From Paragonimus westermani (taxonomy: Eukaryota; Platyhelminthes; Trematoda; Plagiorchiida; Troglotrematidae), in contig QNGE01003589.1 of the NCBI GenBank assembly GCA_008508345.1, positions 16,550-80,549 of the forward strand: a stretch of DNA of 64,000 nucleotides, written 5' to 3'. Under the pieces are notes generated by a model, which worked only from the letters and a program-made list of their open reading frames with translations, made no database searches and was not told the origin of the DNA. The translations under genes were made by a program, and so were the position numbers. Shown here piece by piece: positions 21,301-31,599 of this stretch. The stretch's first letter is position 1. Each line of letters opens with the position of its first letter.

Positions 21301-24300
21301 GTCACACCTACGGTCCGTCCACGGACTTTCCGTTAGTTCACATTTGAGTTGTCCACTATTGTCACGTTTAGATCCGGGTGGATTTGAGGGGCGCTTGTTC
21401 GTAAGGTTTATCGAAGTGGCAGAGGCCCACGCGACTGCGCAGCTTCCTCGGACGCACTTCTTCACAGCAAGCCTTCGTGGCTGCTGCGATTTGTTATCAG
21501 TGTTCGTTAGGTTCTCTCACTTGACTCGAACTGGGTAGTATGTCCACCAGTGCTTCCTAGGAATTGTTCTTTATATTTTCCATGCAACTGACAGTTGATT
21601 GTTCTACACTTATAAGTGTATGACCTCTGAGAAAACCACAACAAATCAGGTACACACACCAGCGTGATCCGAGTCCGGATGTTTGTTCCTAAATGTTTGG
21701 TGGTCGTTAACAAAAAGGCACCACGTGTAACTGACTGCTGTATAGGTCGTTTTGTGTTCATAATTGAGATACGCAGGACGGTCTCTGTGACACAGTGCTT
21801 CCTATGCTGAAATGTGGCAATCGAAAGTTAGACCTAAAATGCGCACAATTACAGTATTATTTTACCAATTCCTATATGTTATGCTCAGACTCCAAACACA
21901 TTACCTAACCGCTTCTAATCCGGAAGACGATTAAGTTAAGTACTCAACTCGACGACCAGTATGATGACGTGAGTGTTTTTCGTTTGCTTTAGAAGGTCGA
22001 CGGGAACATCATAGAACGCGTTTTTGTTAGGACGTGCACAGAACTGATGAGTGTACAGTGATTGAGTCTGACAGTGCACTAGCAACTGTTTACTGGGATT
22101 CACTCGATCAAACACTGCTCCATTTTGGAACTCAGTGTGATTCCCACTTTGGGTTGATCACCGTGATCACCCTTGATGCCACCAGAGACTCCCTGACAGC
22201 ACGTGGATGGACGGTTACCTAGACACGAATTTAAGTGGATAGTGCTGTGAGAACCGTCGATTCACATCTCTGACACACGGGGCGTATCGACTTTCATACT
22301 CTTCCTCGTTTAGCTCAACCCGACATGGCCTGGGGATAAACAGCTATGAAATGCACTGATTCAGCTAGAGCTGATCACGCAAGTGGTGGTTACTCTAGCT
22401 TACAAAGCCACTTTTATGTGCATCCTGTCTGTAGCAATCGCTGCAATATGTACTTCGTGCACTATACGTTGCACACACTAAATCGATGGAATTAGTCTTC
22501 TTTTGTACTGTGTATAGTAGTAGAATGCGAACAGGTCTCAGGCTGTTAGGACATGCTTATGAACGCGCGTGTGAACTCTCTTCTATCAGTTATTTGTTGC
22601 TTTTAGTGAATCGTATCGGTGTCACAACCTTAGGTTCTCAACTGTGGCAAATTGCGCTAGTTTTGTTGCGGTAGCCCTTGGTTCTTCGCTGGTTCCTTTC
22701 TCTGGAGTAACAACAAGATGTAATGAGTTGCTTCCAACGATTTGGCCGCTTATCGTTGAGTAGTTTTCGGTATTGATGTGATGAACGCTGATAAAAATTT
22801 CCGTTCCTCTACTTCTGAACTCATCGCCTTCCTTCAACAAATCTGAGCTTTCAAATCCGCTTCGTCCCATACATTTTCCAAACAACGACGTCCCTGGAGT
22901 TACATCGAAAATGCCCTTTCTTGCTAATAACCATTTTGTTATGCAGAAAAACTACTGTAGGCCTCTGCTTACGAGCTGGTTATATTTGGAGGCTCGGATT
23001 TGCGGTGAAGCGTTACATGTTTATCGGTAGCCTCGTTTAATGGGAGACACAACTGTCTCCTTGGTTTGCCGCTTATTTTACATCCCTTTAGTACGGTCAC
23101 AAGGGATCTGAGTGGTGTTCATCATCAAACCAAGGTGGAATTTCGATTTAGTTGTAACCATCAAGAGCTGTTAGCAATAAATGTTTCCTTATTTTGTGAA
23201 AGCATAGGATGACTGTGTAATTGACTGTTGTGTCATAGTGGCCCCATGGAATGCACTGCCCCATTGTAACGTCTTTCCTACTTTTCCAGTGATAGATGAG
23301 ATTCATTACCTTCTGATAATTTTTACCTACCTCACAACGTTCTGTTATTGTAGAAGAGTGGCTAGGGTAGCGTATACTGCGGATTGGCCGAGTACGTTCT
23401 CTGGAGACCTTAAACACAAGGAGATTGAAGGGTGTTATCGGAATGTTACTTTTGTTGAATACTTTTTAATGAGTTTGTGTGACAAATAGCTTATTGCATA
23501 CGGTACAATTAGTCTGGCCCAATCCGTTTCTCATGAAATGCTGTTTCTTAGTTTCAAAGCGTCTGTCTCTTGTTCAGTCGACAGTTGTGGCTCCACGACT
23601 CTGTTTAACGGTTCTTTGGTGTACACTACTAGAGACAGCTTGGTCGCCGTGCTGTGTTTAATCGTCTTCTGTGTTTGACATCCAGGTGATTGTACTTAGC
23701 TGGATGATGTTGTTCACAACTCTTGTCATTTTGACCACTCCTTATTTCAGCTGGATGATGTTGTTCACAACTCTTGTCATTTTGACCACTCCTTATTTTA
23801 GGCTGATTCACACCGAAGAAGAGGGACACGTTAGGCTCTTGCGATCAGTTGAAGTTAGCACAAATTAAGATTTCTGTTCCTAAAAAGCAGGCCAGTTCTG
23901 TTCTGCTCTAAGGATTTGTCTGTGGCAACCCGATAAAAGGATATCTAGCGCAGGAGCCACTAGTCAGTCAATGAGCTGGTCAGCACTATTGAATCAATTT
24001 CAATCAATTTCTTTTATTTTCTCATCGTCTAAACGTCAGCTACTTCTGGGTTTTACGTAACACTGATGAGATTTCAATGTGTTCCTATCTTTCTCTCCTG
24101 GTTGCATGATTTCTCGCCTAAGCATTTGTGTCGGGGGAATATCTGTGTTGTCTCACCTGAGGTGCTCAGTTTACTGTTGTTGTTTGCAATCGTTATTCCA
24201 TTCACAACTAAATTGTTATTTGTCCACCTCCCATTTGTTTCAGGCATGCATCGCGTTTACCGAAATGCTTCTTACTTCACTTGCCCGCTTGGCCGGTACT

Positions 24301-26027
24301 TCAAATGCATGGCAAAACAAACGAACGCACTAACGAAAGTTCCGTCCGTTCCGGATACAGTTATCCAACCGGAGGTATATTTGACGATTTCAAACCAGAA
24401 GGTGGAGGCGTTCCGTTTCAGCGAGGCGTTGGACTTTGTGGGATCAGGTACGATTACACTAATTCTACTGCATTTTTGTGATTCACATCGGTTGACCCCA
24501 CAAATTCCACCCACGGAAGCGTGACTAGACAGTTTGTATAATACGGTGTACGACATGGTCATCTTTCATTCACATAAGTTACAGTGGGGTGGTAAAACAC
24601 TCGGTGCAAAATTAAAACAAATCATACAGCGTACTTCAGTGATGAACGATAAATTCGCTTTTCGGTTGGGAGATTACTACACGCCGGGAAGTTGCAGGGT
24701 ATTGAAAATCTCACAGTTCGACTGCTTCGCGAAAGAAACTGGAAAAAATCCGGGCGTGACAACGTCATTGGCGCTTAGATCGATTATGCGGAATATGGAG
24801 GCGCGCATGTTTCTTTGTTTGGGAAGCGCCCACCCCAATAATAGCGGTAGAAGAGTGCTCAGCAGACAACCATTTTGCGGTGGAGCAGAACTTGAGAATA
24901 ATTCAAATGAGTCGCCAGAGTAAGCCTGCAATCTTATGTTGAACACGATTCAGACACAGGTTATTTTGGTGGGTCCCCACCCTGGATATGTCAATAATGC
25001 TGCAAGATTTAAAGCTTATAACTCATAGCTAGTTGTGGAGAGGTTTAACTGTCGGCCTATTCAGTGGCTGTCAACTGGGTTTTCTGCTTTACTCTAAACT
25101 AGTGACCAAAAAATTAGACCACTAGAAAGCTGTCTTCCTCAGAGTCAACAACACACCTTCAACTTTCTGTTTCAGCTCGTTTACTTGTGTCAAAAAACGT
25201 GATACTTACGTTTGACATCGTTTCCACTTGGTCTGCTTGTATTTCCCATGCCGTGTGTGCATACATTGTGTGAATCTGATCGACTTGTATTTATATGCGT
25301 GTTAGGACGGTTCTGTTCAGTGACTTGGTTTTTTTTATTACTATTTTCAATGCTTGATGCCCATGGTTGTGATACTTTGCTTTGCAGGTGTAGTTTGGAG
25401 TTGTTGACACCTTTTTGAATGGGGTCTTCGTGGATTCTGTCGATAACTCCTTGCGCAAGATTGCTCATGTATGATGGAATCAACCTCTGCTCAACTAAAC
25501 TGTCGGACAACATCTACTGGGCAGTGATCTGTCGTCGTCGATTTTCGTGGCTCAGTCGCATATTTGTGTCAGCCCACCGCCGGAAACCTAGAGCCTTGTT
25601 TACGATACCTGGGGTTATTCAACATAACATGTGTGGTGGGCAGACATTATTTTTGGCTTGGGCATGAAACAGCTGTTATTGAGGCTCCTCTTAGTCAACG
25701 CAACGTTTATTCACAGTTAATCCGACTGGTTCGTAACATCGGCCTTCTGATGTTGTGAGTGGTAATCACTGGTGTTTGCGTTCGGAGCCTATGTGCTATG
25801 CCAGTTGTACTTCTGTTTTTACTCACCGATCAATCTCTATACCTGCCATCATATTTGGTTCTTTTTATTTCCTAACTTTTTCAGCCTATGAGTGCTCAGC
25901 CGACTACGTACCAAACAAGATTGTCCCGATTGTGGTGGGCATAGCCCTTGGATGCATGATCATCGTCGCCCTGATCACCTTCATCATCGGTAGCCGTAGA
26001 CGTCAAGCTGGTTATCATGAGCTCTAA
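9333..26027 (+). CDS. LAMP-family lysosomal membrane glycoprotein, 5-exon gene
   Basis: Five exons (9333-9381, 9424-9569, 19547-19793, 24244-24447, 25885-26027) join with matching phases into 262 residues. Residues 1-20 are a signal peptide (cleavage VNS/QA). A short Thr/Pro hinge (TTTVSPAPLIP) precedes one luminal LAMP domain with cysteines at 49, 91, 161 (or 169) and 219, and eight N-glycosylation sequons. One membrane helix spans about 228-251 (PIVVGIALG core), followed by an 11-residue tail SRRRQAGYHEL. The GYxxL end is the family's AP-adaptor lysosomal sorting signal. LAMPs line lysosomes and late endosomes, where they protect the membrane and take part in fusion and autophagy; this role is inferred from family. 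Vertebrate LAMP-1/2 have two luminal domains; this has one, as in CD68-like members. All splice sites are GT-AG. Confidence 0.9.
9382..9423 (+). other. 42-nt micro-intron of the LAMP gene
   Basis: GTAAGT donor and TTCAG acceptor are only 42 nt apart and match in phase (1). Very short 5'-end introns are known from schistosome genes, which supports a flatworm origin. Confidence 0.75.
9424..9569 (+). CDS. LAMP exon 2: hinge and first conserved cysteine
   Basis: Encodes residues 17-65, including the Thr/Pro hinge and YYVKNGTNVCLLVQMNIKLD, the hallmark NGT.CLL...I.L block of the LAMP domain. The acceptor is TTCAG ending at 9423, giving the signal-peptidase-friendly VNS/QA junction. An alternative acceptor at 9447 is also in phase but would remove that site. 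The donor is AAG/GTTGGT, phase 0. Confidence 0.88.
10109..10150 (+). ncRNA. Candidate minimal hammerhead-like motif, Penelope type
   Basis: On the + strand, CTGAAGA (10117-10123, fits CUGANGA), a six-base spacer, GAAA (10130-10133) and CGTAGTC ending in a GUC cleavage triplet occur in hammerhead order. Outer arms CGCCT (10109-10113) and AGGCG (10146-10150) can close stem I. Stem III would be two base pairs, as described for Penelope-like element ribozymes. Against it, stem II has only one clear pair (G-C) and the base pair next to the core in stem I is mismatched. It may be a decayed copy or coincidence. No Penelope RT is visible nearby. Confidence 0.3.
12181..12400 (+). mobile_element. Possible 5' untranslated region of the RTE-like element
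   Basis: This stretch sits just upstream of RTE-type endonuclease sequence on the same strand. It contains a compact hairpin (CCACC TTGACGT GGTGG, about 12190-12206). Protein-coding quality is poor in all frames. The assignment is from position only. Confidence 0.3.
12868..13605 (+). pseudogene. RTE-like LINE endonuclease remnant (in LAMP intron 2)
   Basis: Frames at 12868-13158 and 13264-13605, plus the bases between, carry an RTE/SR2-like endonuclease. Recognisable blocks are PLNGRLSVVTL, SFIISVHSHTVGSC followed by VKNAFYDDL (usually FIVSVYAPT.C....K..FYD.L), then at 13154 GDMDVQI (the catalytic GD(M/F)N block with the Asn changed to Asp), and GVFDVRAGHTDNDIRLL (usually G....HTDNG.RLL). 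The last part (13440-13600) matches the poorly conserved linker before the RT. It has several stops and frameshifts and is inactive. It opens a decayed element that runs on to about 16360. Confidence 0.75.
14540..15265 (+). pseudogene. RTE-like LINE, RT palm to C-terminus, first copy
   Basis: Broken frames on the + strand read SGVRQGCPISS (about 14565-14600), then VELLPGKLTGSEYADDIVLV (about 14663-14725) with an intact catalytic YADD box. They continue at 14879-15057 with VERVSSTISSACYVIDE and the EGRVYNACLRSVLLPG block (usually KGRVYNA.VRSVLLYG). The copy continues to ILRWLCHANP (about 15235-15264, usually LRWLGHVLRMP). Sequence between the endonuclease (to 13605) and this RT is too decayed to read. 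The next bases restart at the LLPG-YADD block, so a second RT copy abuts this one. Confidence 0.75.
15266..15830 (+). pseudogene. RTE-like LINE, duplicated RT palm and C-terminus
   Basis: A second LLPG-YADD segment begins directly after the C-terminal block of the first copy: GRGVELLPGARLTDLEYADD (about 15270-15329), then GMRFAPSKCKVLLQDW. The frame at 15545-15748 continues NARVAFAKLRHLWRRKDV, LKGRVYNARVRSE and FHHHCLRHLSHIK, and 15750-15800 reads TDRVSNVAVRRRVF. These are the ordered C-terminal blocks of the RTE/SR2-type protein. The YADD box is intact here, but stops and frame changes before and after make it non-functional. The hammerhead SINE interrupts it at about 15836. Confidence 0.8.
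15945..15987 (-). ncRNA. Hammerhead ribozyme (type I, SINE-encoded)
   Basis: All core elements are present on the minus strand. CUGACGA lies at 15982-15976 (fits CUGANGA). Stem II is GCUCU AAUG AGAGC (15975-15962), five perfect pairs with a four-base loop. GAAA lies at 15961-15958. A very short stem III (ACU/AGU across a CG loop) leads to the cleavage triplet GUC (C at 15950). Stem I is CACUA (15987-15983) with UAGUG (15949-15945), five perfect pairs. The tiny stem III is typical of Sm-alpha ribozymes, which self-cleave SINE transcripts. Every conserved core base I can check is intact, so it could still be active. Confidence 0.85.
15998..16067 (-). repeat. tRNA-like head of the SINE with A and B boxes
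   Basis: On the minus strand an A box TGGCGCAGTGG (16061-16051) and a B box GTTCAAATCC (16016-16007) are spaced as in a tRNA gene, ending near CCGTGG. The anticodon position would read CAT, suggesting descent from a methionine-type tRNA. Several stems are imperfect, so it is a polymerase III promoter head rather than a working tRNA gene. Confidence 0.75.
16073..16360 (+). pseudogene. RTE-like LINE C-terminus and 3' end with ATG repeat
   Basis: After the SINE and an undetermined base at 16072, the RTE-type C-terminus resumes: GRHRLPGWGPRD, NRWLDTLSEMA, RSQWRTC. The sequence then runs into an (ATG)n tract at about 16330-16357. Short tandem repeats at the 3' end are typical of RTE elements, so this is probably the terminus of the element that starts near 12.2 kb. 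Confidence 0.75.
16361..19546 (+). other. Remainder of LAMP intron 2
   Basis: No recognisable coding sequence is seen. There is a short (TA)n run at about 17355. The 3' end has a pyrimidine-rich stretch (GCTTTTTTTATGCTAG) leading into exon 3. Confidence 0.6.
19547..19793 (+). CDS. LAMP exon 3: luminal domain core
   Basis: Encodes residues 66-147, starting in phase 0 and ending in phase 1. It has the second conserved cysteine (SFTGACGTTAQSL, Cys91), the W/F-rich beta-strand block (STVSWNLNFGFKNLS, then GHFRLELVEFNYT) and four or five N-glycosylation sequons. The acceptor follows a T-run. The donor is CGA/GTGAGA. Confidence 0.9.
20271..20701 (-). pseudogene. Minus-strand RTE-like RT fragment (in LAMP intron 3)
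   Basis: Reading the minus strand from 20701, the sequence shows IFATSNGVRQRYPIFSLINL (usually SSGVRQGCPISPFLFN), then VMDYILESTLQKF. After a frame break come GKHFTSLKCK (usually GMHF...KCKV) and SISNPFVEKIPWSFQVSVLV. These are palm-to-thumb blocks of an RTE-type reverse transcriptase; the YADD box itself is not readable. It is a short, damaged fragment, opposite in orientation to the host gene and to the RTE-like element in intron 2. Confidence 0.65.
20702..23697 (+). other. LAMP intron 3, central part
   Basis: No gene or element is recognised. Open frames on both strands are short and lack motifs. Confidence 0.6.
23698..23799 (+). repeat. 51-bp tandem duplication
   Basis: Two adjacent 51-base units (23698-23748 and 23749-23799) begin AGCTGGATGATGTTGTTCAC and appear identical except at the last base. 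Near-identity suggests a recent duplication within LAMP intron 3. Being a multiple of three it keeps an open frame on both strands, but I see no reason to call it coding. Confidence 0.97.
24244..24447 (+). CDS. LAMP exon 4: distal luminal domain
   Basis: Encodes residues 149-215 and starts and ends in phase 1. It contains RNASYFTCPLGRYFKC (Cys161 and an additional Cys169) and VYLTISNQKVEAFRF, the counterpart of the family's V.VQAF block before the last cysteine. The acceptor is TTTGTTTCAG. The donor is CAG/GTACGA. Confidence 0.9.
25885..26027 (+). CDS. LAMP exon 5: transmembrane helix and lysosomal tail
   Basis: Encodes residues 217-262 and the TAA stop. YECSAD carries the fourth conserved cysteine. 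It is followed by the conserved IVPIVVGIALG entry into the membrane helix and the basic tail SRRRQAGYHEL. The terminal GYxxL lysosomal targeting signal is exactly placed as in vertebrate LAMPs. The acceptor CTAACTTTTTCAG is strong. No canonical AATAAA is seen in the next 900 bases, so the 3'UTR end is unknown. Confidence 0.93.
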
Positions 26028-29000
26028 TACATCATAATGACCTCTTCATCACACATCGTCTAGTGACTACTCGCTCATCCGCGTAATTTCACAACTCTTC
26101 CCTGCGTGTCCTCCATTAACGATTGAACCTGGTGGTTTGTGATCACCTAGCACCTGCACGCTTCATTCCCGGTCTTTTCATTGGTTGAGCTTTTCGTGTT
26201 ACTCAGAGCACTTCCTGCTGGAAATTGACTCAGATTGTCTCTCTCATGGTAACCTCATGCACACGAATCCCTAATGCTGTGTATTTGATTGTGCCGCGGT
26301 TCTTTTTTCACTTGTTGTTCAGTGTAGCTGACGTTGGTAATCTCATTGATTGTATGTGCATTGTACGTACCTACTAGTTTTATTATTACATAAGTCGGCC
26401 ATTTTTCCCCTCGATTTTTTTAAAATTCACTTTTTATGTTGTTCCGGTTTTGTCTTTACACGCGGGATTTCTCGGTTGATACGACGATCATTTTGAACAC
26501 GGTGCTTCTCGTGTTCACTTTTAGAACATCCCTGGTGTTCTCTTCTGTGTAGGTTGTACGTATAATGAAGAGCGCTTGATGAGTTGTGCGGACATGATAC
26601 ATTCGGGTTACCTAGTTCACTAAACCGAGTTAGCTGGGTGTTCTTCGTTCAGTCACGATCACCGTCCTCAAAGAGAGCAGTGTACTGGTGGTTCACGCTG
26701 TTGCTTACTTAACATACATCGCAAAAAAACAGCCTAACCAAACCGTGAGCATTCATGTCGCTGTTGCCCGATTAACAGCCATGTTGCTTAGGGTCTGCAA
26801 CCATCAAATCCTAGGTCACGAACTACTGCTTGATTTGCACGGGTTAACCATTCGGTGGGTGGCTTCATTTCTCCAACCCAAGTCATCTGATCACCTCGCA
26901 CCTTCCATCAGTCAACCAGTGCATCGGCAAAAGGTGTCCGGTATGCAAACACCCAGCTGGCACCCGTAGTACATGTCTTAACTATCTAAGTTCAATCTTA
27001 AAAGTTGAACAGAGGAACTCGCTTGGCACTCTATCAGGTATCTGCTTCCCATACTCTTCGTTGGTTAACTGTGGGCACCGCCCGATACGAGTGACTAGTC
27101 ACAGATATCAACGGTAAAATATCTAAAGACGGTTTACGTCTCCTACTTTAAGTGGCCATAAAGCTGTATAGCCACCTGTTCACATCTGGTTGAACCGTCA
27201 CAGTGTTTCGTATACCATCTCAAAAAGTTTGGAAGCTGAGCTTGTGATTCTGGTAAATGATCACTATATGGCATACCAGCCGCAGACGCCGTCTGTTGCT
27301 AATGAACGACATCCCCATCACTATTAATTAGATTCTGGCTTCCACTACTGAGTAATGGAGAATGTGCTTTTGAGAACCTTTTAAGGCTAACTGTGTGAGC
27401 TGGTCTTACCGTGACATCCTAGTTTCAGTTGGTTTGCCTGCTGGACTATTCGATCTCCCAATTCAAGCATGGTCTAAGTTTATATACTAGTAAATGCAGT
27501 TGAAATATGTTAATTGGGCAACGCTTGTCTTCTTTTCGAGGTACCTGTTCTTTTTGAAAATCCGAATACCCTAACTGATTCTCCTGTTTGAACTACTGGA
27601 CCATAAAGAACTCAACCAACTGGCGTCTGGGTGTGCTGTATGCCATTGGCGGCTGCCTCAAAATTGTTCTTGCGGTAGGATAGCTTGAACAGCCGTTGAC
27701 ATGGTTTTCGAACGACGAGAGGTTTACTGCAGATTGCTGGCTTGTCTATACCTGTGAGGTTAACTTGTCTGACAGTTGCCATCCCTACTTCCATTCCTAC
27801 TGCCACCCTTTCCTCTGTATCTGGACAGAAGTCACCGGGATACTATGAAAATCCTCGTTGGACTATAACAAACTATTAACTGGTGAACAATGTTATTCAC
27901 TCTCTTGTAATGCAATCGTTTACATGCCCACTCCGAACAGAGAGTACGCATTTATGAAGAGCTGTTGGGAAATTTTTCCACTTCAAATGGCGGTGGACAG
28001 AGGTGTATGATCTCTCCCTCTTTCGGAGTGGATCTCCTGTCATAAAATAAACCTACCGAGATTGAAATGTAGACGACATTGCTCCATTTAGTTCTCCTGC
28101 AGATGGCGTGTGGACCGGATTGAAAGGGTTCATTAAAATGACTATTTCGTATGGTGTGCTCTTCAACTCTGCTTTTTAGAGTGCTGCAATTTCACGTAAG
28201 ACTCCTCTATCTTTGTTATTGCAGGCAGGCTGATCGGGGTTATCGATCGCTTGATCGAAGTGGGCATTATCATCCTAACAACTTATAATATGGCCATTCG
28301 GGATAGCGGGGGCATATTACGTGCACACGTAGCTTGGTCCGATTGAGTGTGTGATGTGGACAATTATTTGCCCTTCCACCCCTATCGGTCTTGATTGATG
28401 TTCACATGAGCCCCGTCCTGTGATGACGCGATCATTTGATTCGGTATGAGCATGTTCTTTTTTTCAGACGGTCAGAGTGGTCATTTCCCCACCGCACAAG
28501 GTCAGATATTGATCTCATCCGTTTGCAGAGTATATGGTTGTACCGGTAGGATTTCGGTCTTTCTAGACTTCATGTAGATAGTTGTCTGGGGCAGCAGCTG
28601 TTCATCGTTCTAATATGCTTCCATGCCGAATGAGTGCTATACATGCCAGAAAGGTTGCAAGTTGTGTTTGTTTCAGAGGCAAATGTGATAAGGAGTGATA
28701 CCGAGGAATTAAATCATCACTTTCAGCTTTACAATTTAATCGTAAGTACTGTGGCTGATAGTGCCATTGAAAAATGGTTCACGAAATAGCACACTAATGT
28801 ATGAGTACAAGCGCGTGATGTAAAACCGGGCAGAATCATCCGAATTTGTGAAGAGGTGCAGTCAATGACATTATTCGTACGGGCTCGCCATCAAATGAGA
28901 CGCATCGCCATGTCAGAGATTTCTCCCGGCCAATGGTGTGGATGGTCACGGACTCTTCAACCAGGTAGACATTTAACAACCTTGTCCGAAGGGACGGTCA

Positions 29001-30250
29001 TGACTTTCATAGCCTGTGGCCAAGTCATCGCCTGATCACCAAGCGGTTTCTGTTAACCGTTAGCAGCCATACTGAACAATGCGCGGTTCTGTAGACGATT
29101 CGACGGCATACACTGTACATGACAGCCAGCGAAGAATGCGCATTTTCATTAATTTGGTCATCGGTTGCGAACTTGTTAATTACTTCAATACTCACTGACG
29201 GACTGTAGCGTTGCTCAACCAGTCAGCCAACTGGCGGAGATAACGATGATCAAATACCGAGATTACCGATACGTTTTCTGCACGAATGGGCCATATCAAT
29301 TATCCACGAATCAAAACTGGACGCACACACGCATTGTAAACTCAACCTTCAATCGACAAATATAGGTTTTTGATAAGTCAAAAGTGGCGAAGGCTGGCGA
29401 GTGCATCACTCACCTTCGCTATCCTCGTGGACAATGCTCAAGTAACTGAGGCGGTCGACACATTCGAACTGCCTGTTAGCAACAAAAAAACAGGGTGGAA
29501 ACAATCCTGATACTTTGCAGTTAGAAGGCGCAAAACGTATTCTGTACAAACTAGTTCGACAAGGTCCCGGTTGTTTGCAGAAAAGATGGGCAGAACATTG
29601 TAGTCCGGATGCTGAGTACTAGTTAGCGTACTACCTAGCAAAAGCTTCACTCCGAGATCCTCGGAGCATCCAAAATGTCATCTATAACGCAACTAAAGAA
29701 GAAGGCGGAGGTTGTACACCGCTTTTGGGACCAATTGATATGAGAGGCGTTCGAGGTTGCTGTCCTTAAATGCGTACCATGCATTTGGAGCGTGCATACG
29801 GTGACTTAGGTTAGTTAACTTACTTCATTGAGACTCCTGCGTTGTAGGTAGCTTCAGAGAGCTTGTTGGATAATTGAATAGAAAAGTGCATTTATGTTCA
29901 AAATCACGATTATCGACTGAGAAAGGGAATTTTAATACTCTGATGTCTGTCGATCGACATACCTGCTGCCGGCTGGAGAGCCTGTGCGCTTTTTGGTTCC
30001 CACATTGCTTCAGAAACCGAGTATTATGAAACTAGTCCTTATTCCGAGTTGTTCTGGGTTAGTCTAGTTCTGTGATTGTCACGCGATATTCTGAACATAA
30101 GTAACGAGACTGGACCTTGACGCGTTATGACGGCTTGCGCGTTTCGATGACCTATTGGGCTAAACTGGACAGTGTAGTGACCACACCAACAGAGTTGCTC
30201 ATACCAGGTAGGGCAATAGGTAGAGGTCTGATAAACCACACTCCTGTTCC
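26028..30250. other. LAMP 3' flank and intergenic sequence
   Basis: This should hold the LAMP 3'UTR at its start; the first AATAAA I see is at 28046, too far to be convincing. A + strand frame at 26688-26969 has a stretch loosely like an RT thumb, but not enough to call. Otherwise nothing is recognised. Confidence 0.5.
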
Positions 30251-31152
30251 TTCAGGGTGGATAGACGAAAACATGCTACTGCTGACTCCTCCCTCACTGT
30301 CCTATCAAACTTAACCCTGAGGACCCTCCCAACAACCACTTCTGGTAATTTATCTGCAAGTTCCACAACAGATATAGCTATTCATAGTGACACTGTAGCG
30401 GTAAGTCCCATCTCCTACAACTCAACCTCAGACCTACCTAGTCTCTTCCTTAGGCCTAGAATGTGAGTTAATATAGGTGCCTTCAAATTTCGCAGGCTAA
30501 AACAGATAGGTCAGCAGACCGCTCTCGCACGAACGTTGGACTCGTTGCAGGTCGGTGTGTGCTGTTTCTCGTAAGCTAGAATCCAGGACAGTAGTCAACG
30601 TACGGAAATAGCAGCACCCGTATTGTCTACGCGATACTAGTTATACACTTTGGTCAGGATGATGTAGGTATAGTCCTGAGCATGACGGTCGTAGTCGCAG
30701 TAATCCACTGGATTCCTGGTAGTAGTAGCAGTAGACTGTGTCGTCCGCTTAGAAGGTTCTATTGAGGCCAGCTCTAAATGCAAAACCACATAGCCGTTAG
30801 TTATAAGTGGCGGGATTCTATTCAAGACTGTCATTCTTACTGGAGCACGCATTTGGACTCAGACCATGTGATGGTACTTTTGCTGGGCAATGACCTCCAC
30901 CGACAGCAACGGCTGGCTGTTGTGAAACTGGCTATGCTGTCGGTAATGCATAAGTACTAAAACAGCCTAGAAACCTGCCTTACTAGTTCTCACTCTAGAG
31001 GTCCTAATAGCTGCTGGACTCAAATAGCTAATTTGAGGCATCTCTGGCGAAGGAGGGTTATTTCTCTGAAGCTAAAAGGTCGCGTATATAAGACAACGGT
31101 GCAGGCCATATTACTTTACGGCAGCGAAACCTGACCACTCAGGGTAGAAGAT

Positions 31153-31599
31153 GTGAACCGCCTTCAAGTATTTGACCACCGATGTCTGCGTTCAATCGCT
31201 CGTATCGGGTGGCACCAGCGTGTAAGTAACGAAGAGGTTAGAAAGCGGGTGTTTGGTGGTGATTGTCACACGAGTTCTTTTGTTCAGTCCCTACGTTTGC
31301 ACAGGCTTAGATGGTTAGGTCACGTAGTAATGATGCCAGCTAGTCGTCCTCCACACCGAGCACTGTTCTCTGACACTGCGACCGACTGGTGTAAGGTGCG
31401 AGGTGGTCAGATAATGACCTGGCGTAGGGAAATGAAGTCGTTCACGAAGGGGTTGGCCACTGTAGATCGAGTTCGTCTCCCGGGCTGGGGCCCTCGCGAC
31501 TCACAGAGTCGGTGGTTGGAGACACTAGGTGAGATGGCGGCTAATCGAGCTCAGTGGCATGAATGTTGTCGTTGTTTAGCCGAATTGTCTGTGAGGTGA
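31153..31599 (+). pseudogene. RTE-like element A: uninterrupted C-terminal ORF
   Basis: This 148-codon open frame is the best preserved RTE C-terminus in the window. It shows FDHRCLRSIARIGWHQRVSN, VRKRVFG, LHRLRWLGHVVMMP, then RLPGWGPRDSQSRWLETLGE and NRAQWHECC. This region follows the RT thumb in RTE/SR2-type proteins. The frame is open back to about 31140, where a TGA breaks the upstream GSET block. The absence of an RT domain just before it means it cannot be part of an active enzyme. Confidence 0.85.

Noticed and set aside
24272..24562. Minus-strand 96-codon frame opposite LAMP exon 4
   Set aside because: It is the shadow of the LAMP exon, whose + strand reading matches the family.
26688..26969. 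RT thumb-like frame
   Set aside because: Only a vague similarity (a W-aromatic stretch near LHGLTIRWVASFL) without flanking blocks.
28046..28051. AATAAA as the LAMP polyadenylation signal
   Set aside because: It lies about 2 kb after the stop codon with no supporting downstream element, so the distance makes the link weak.
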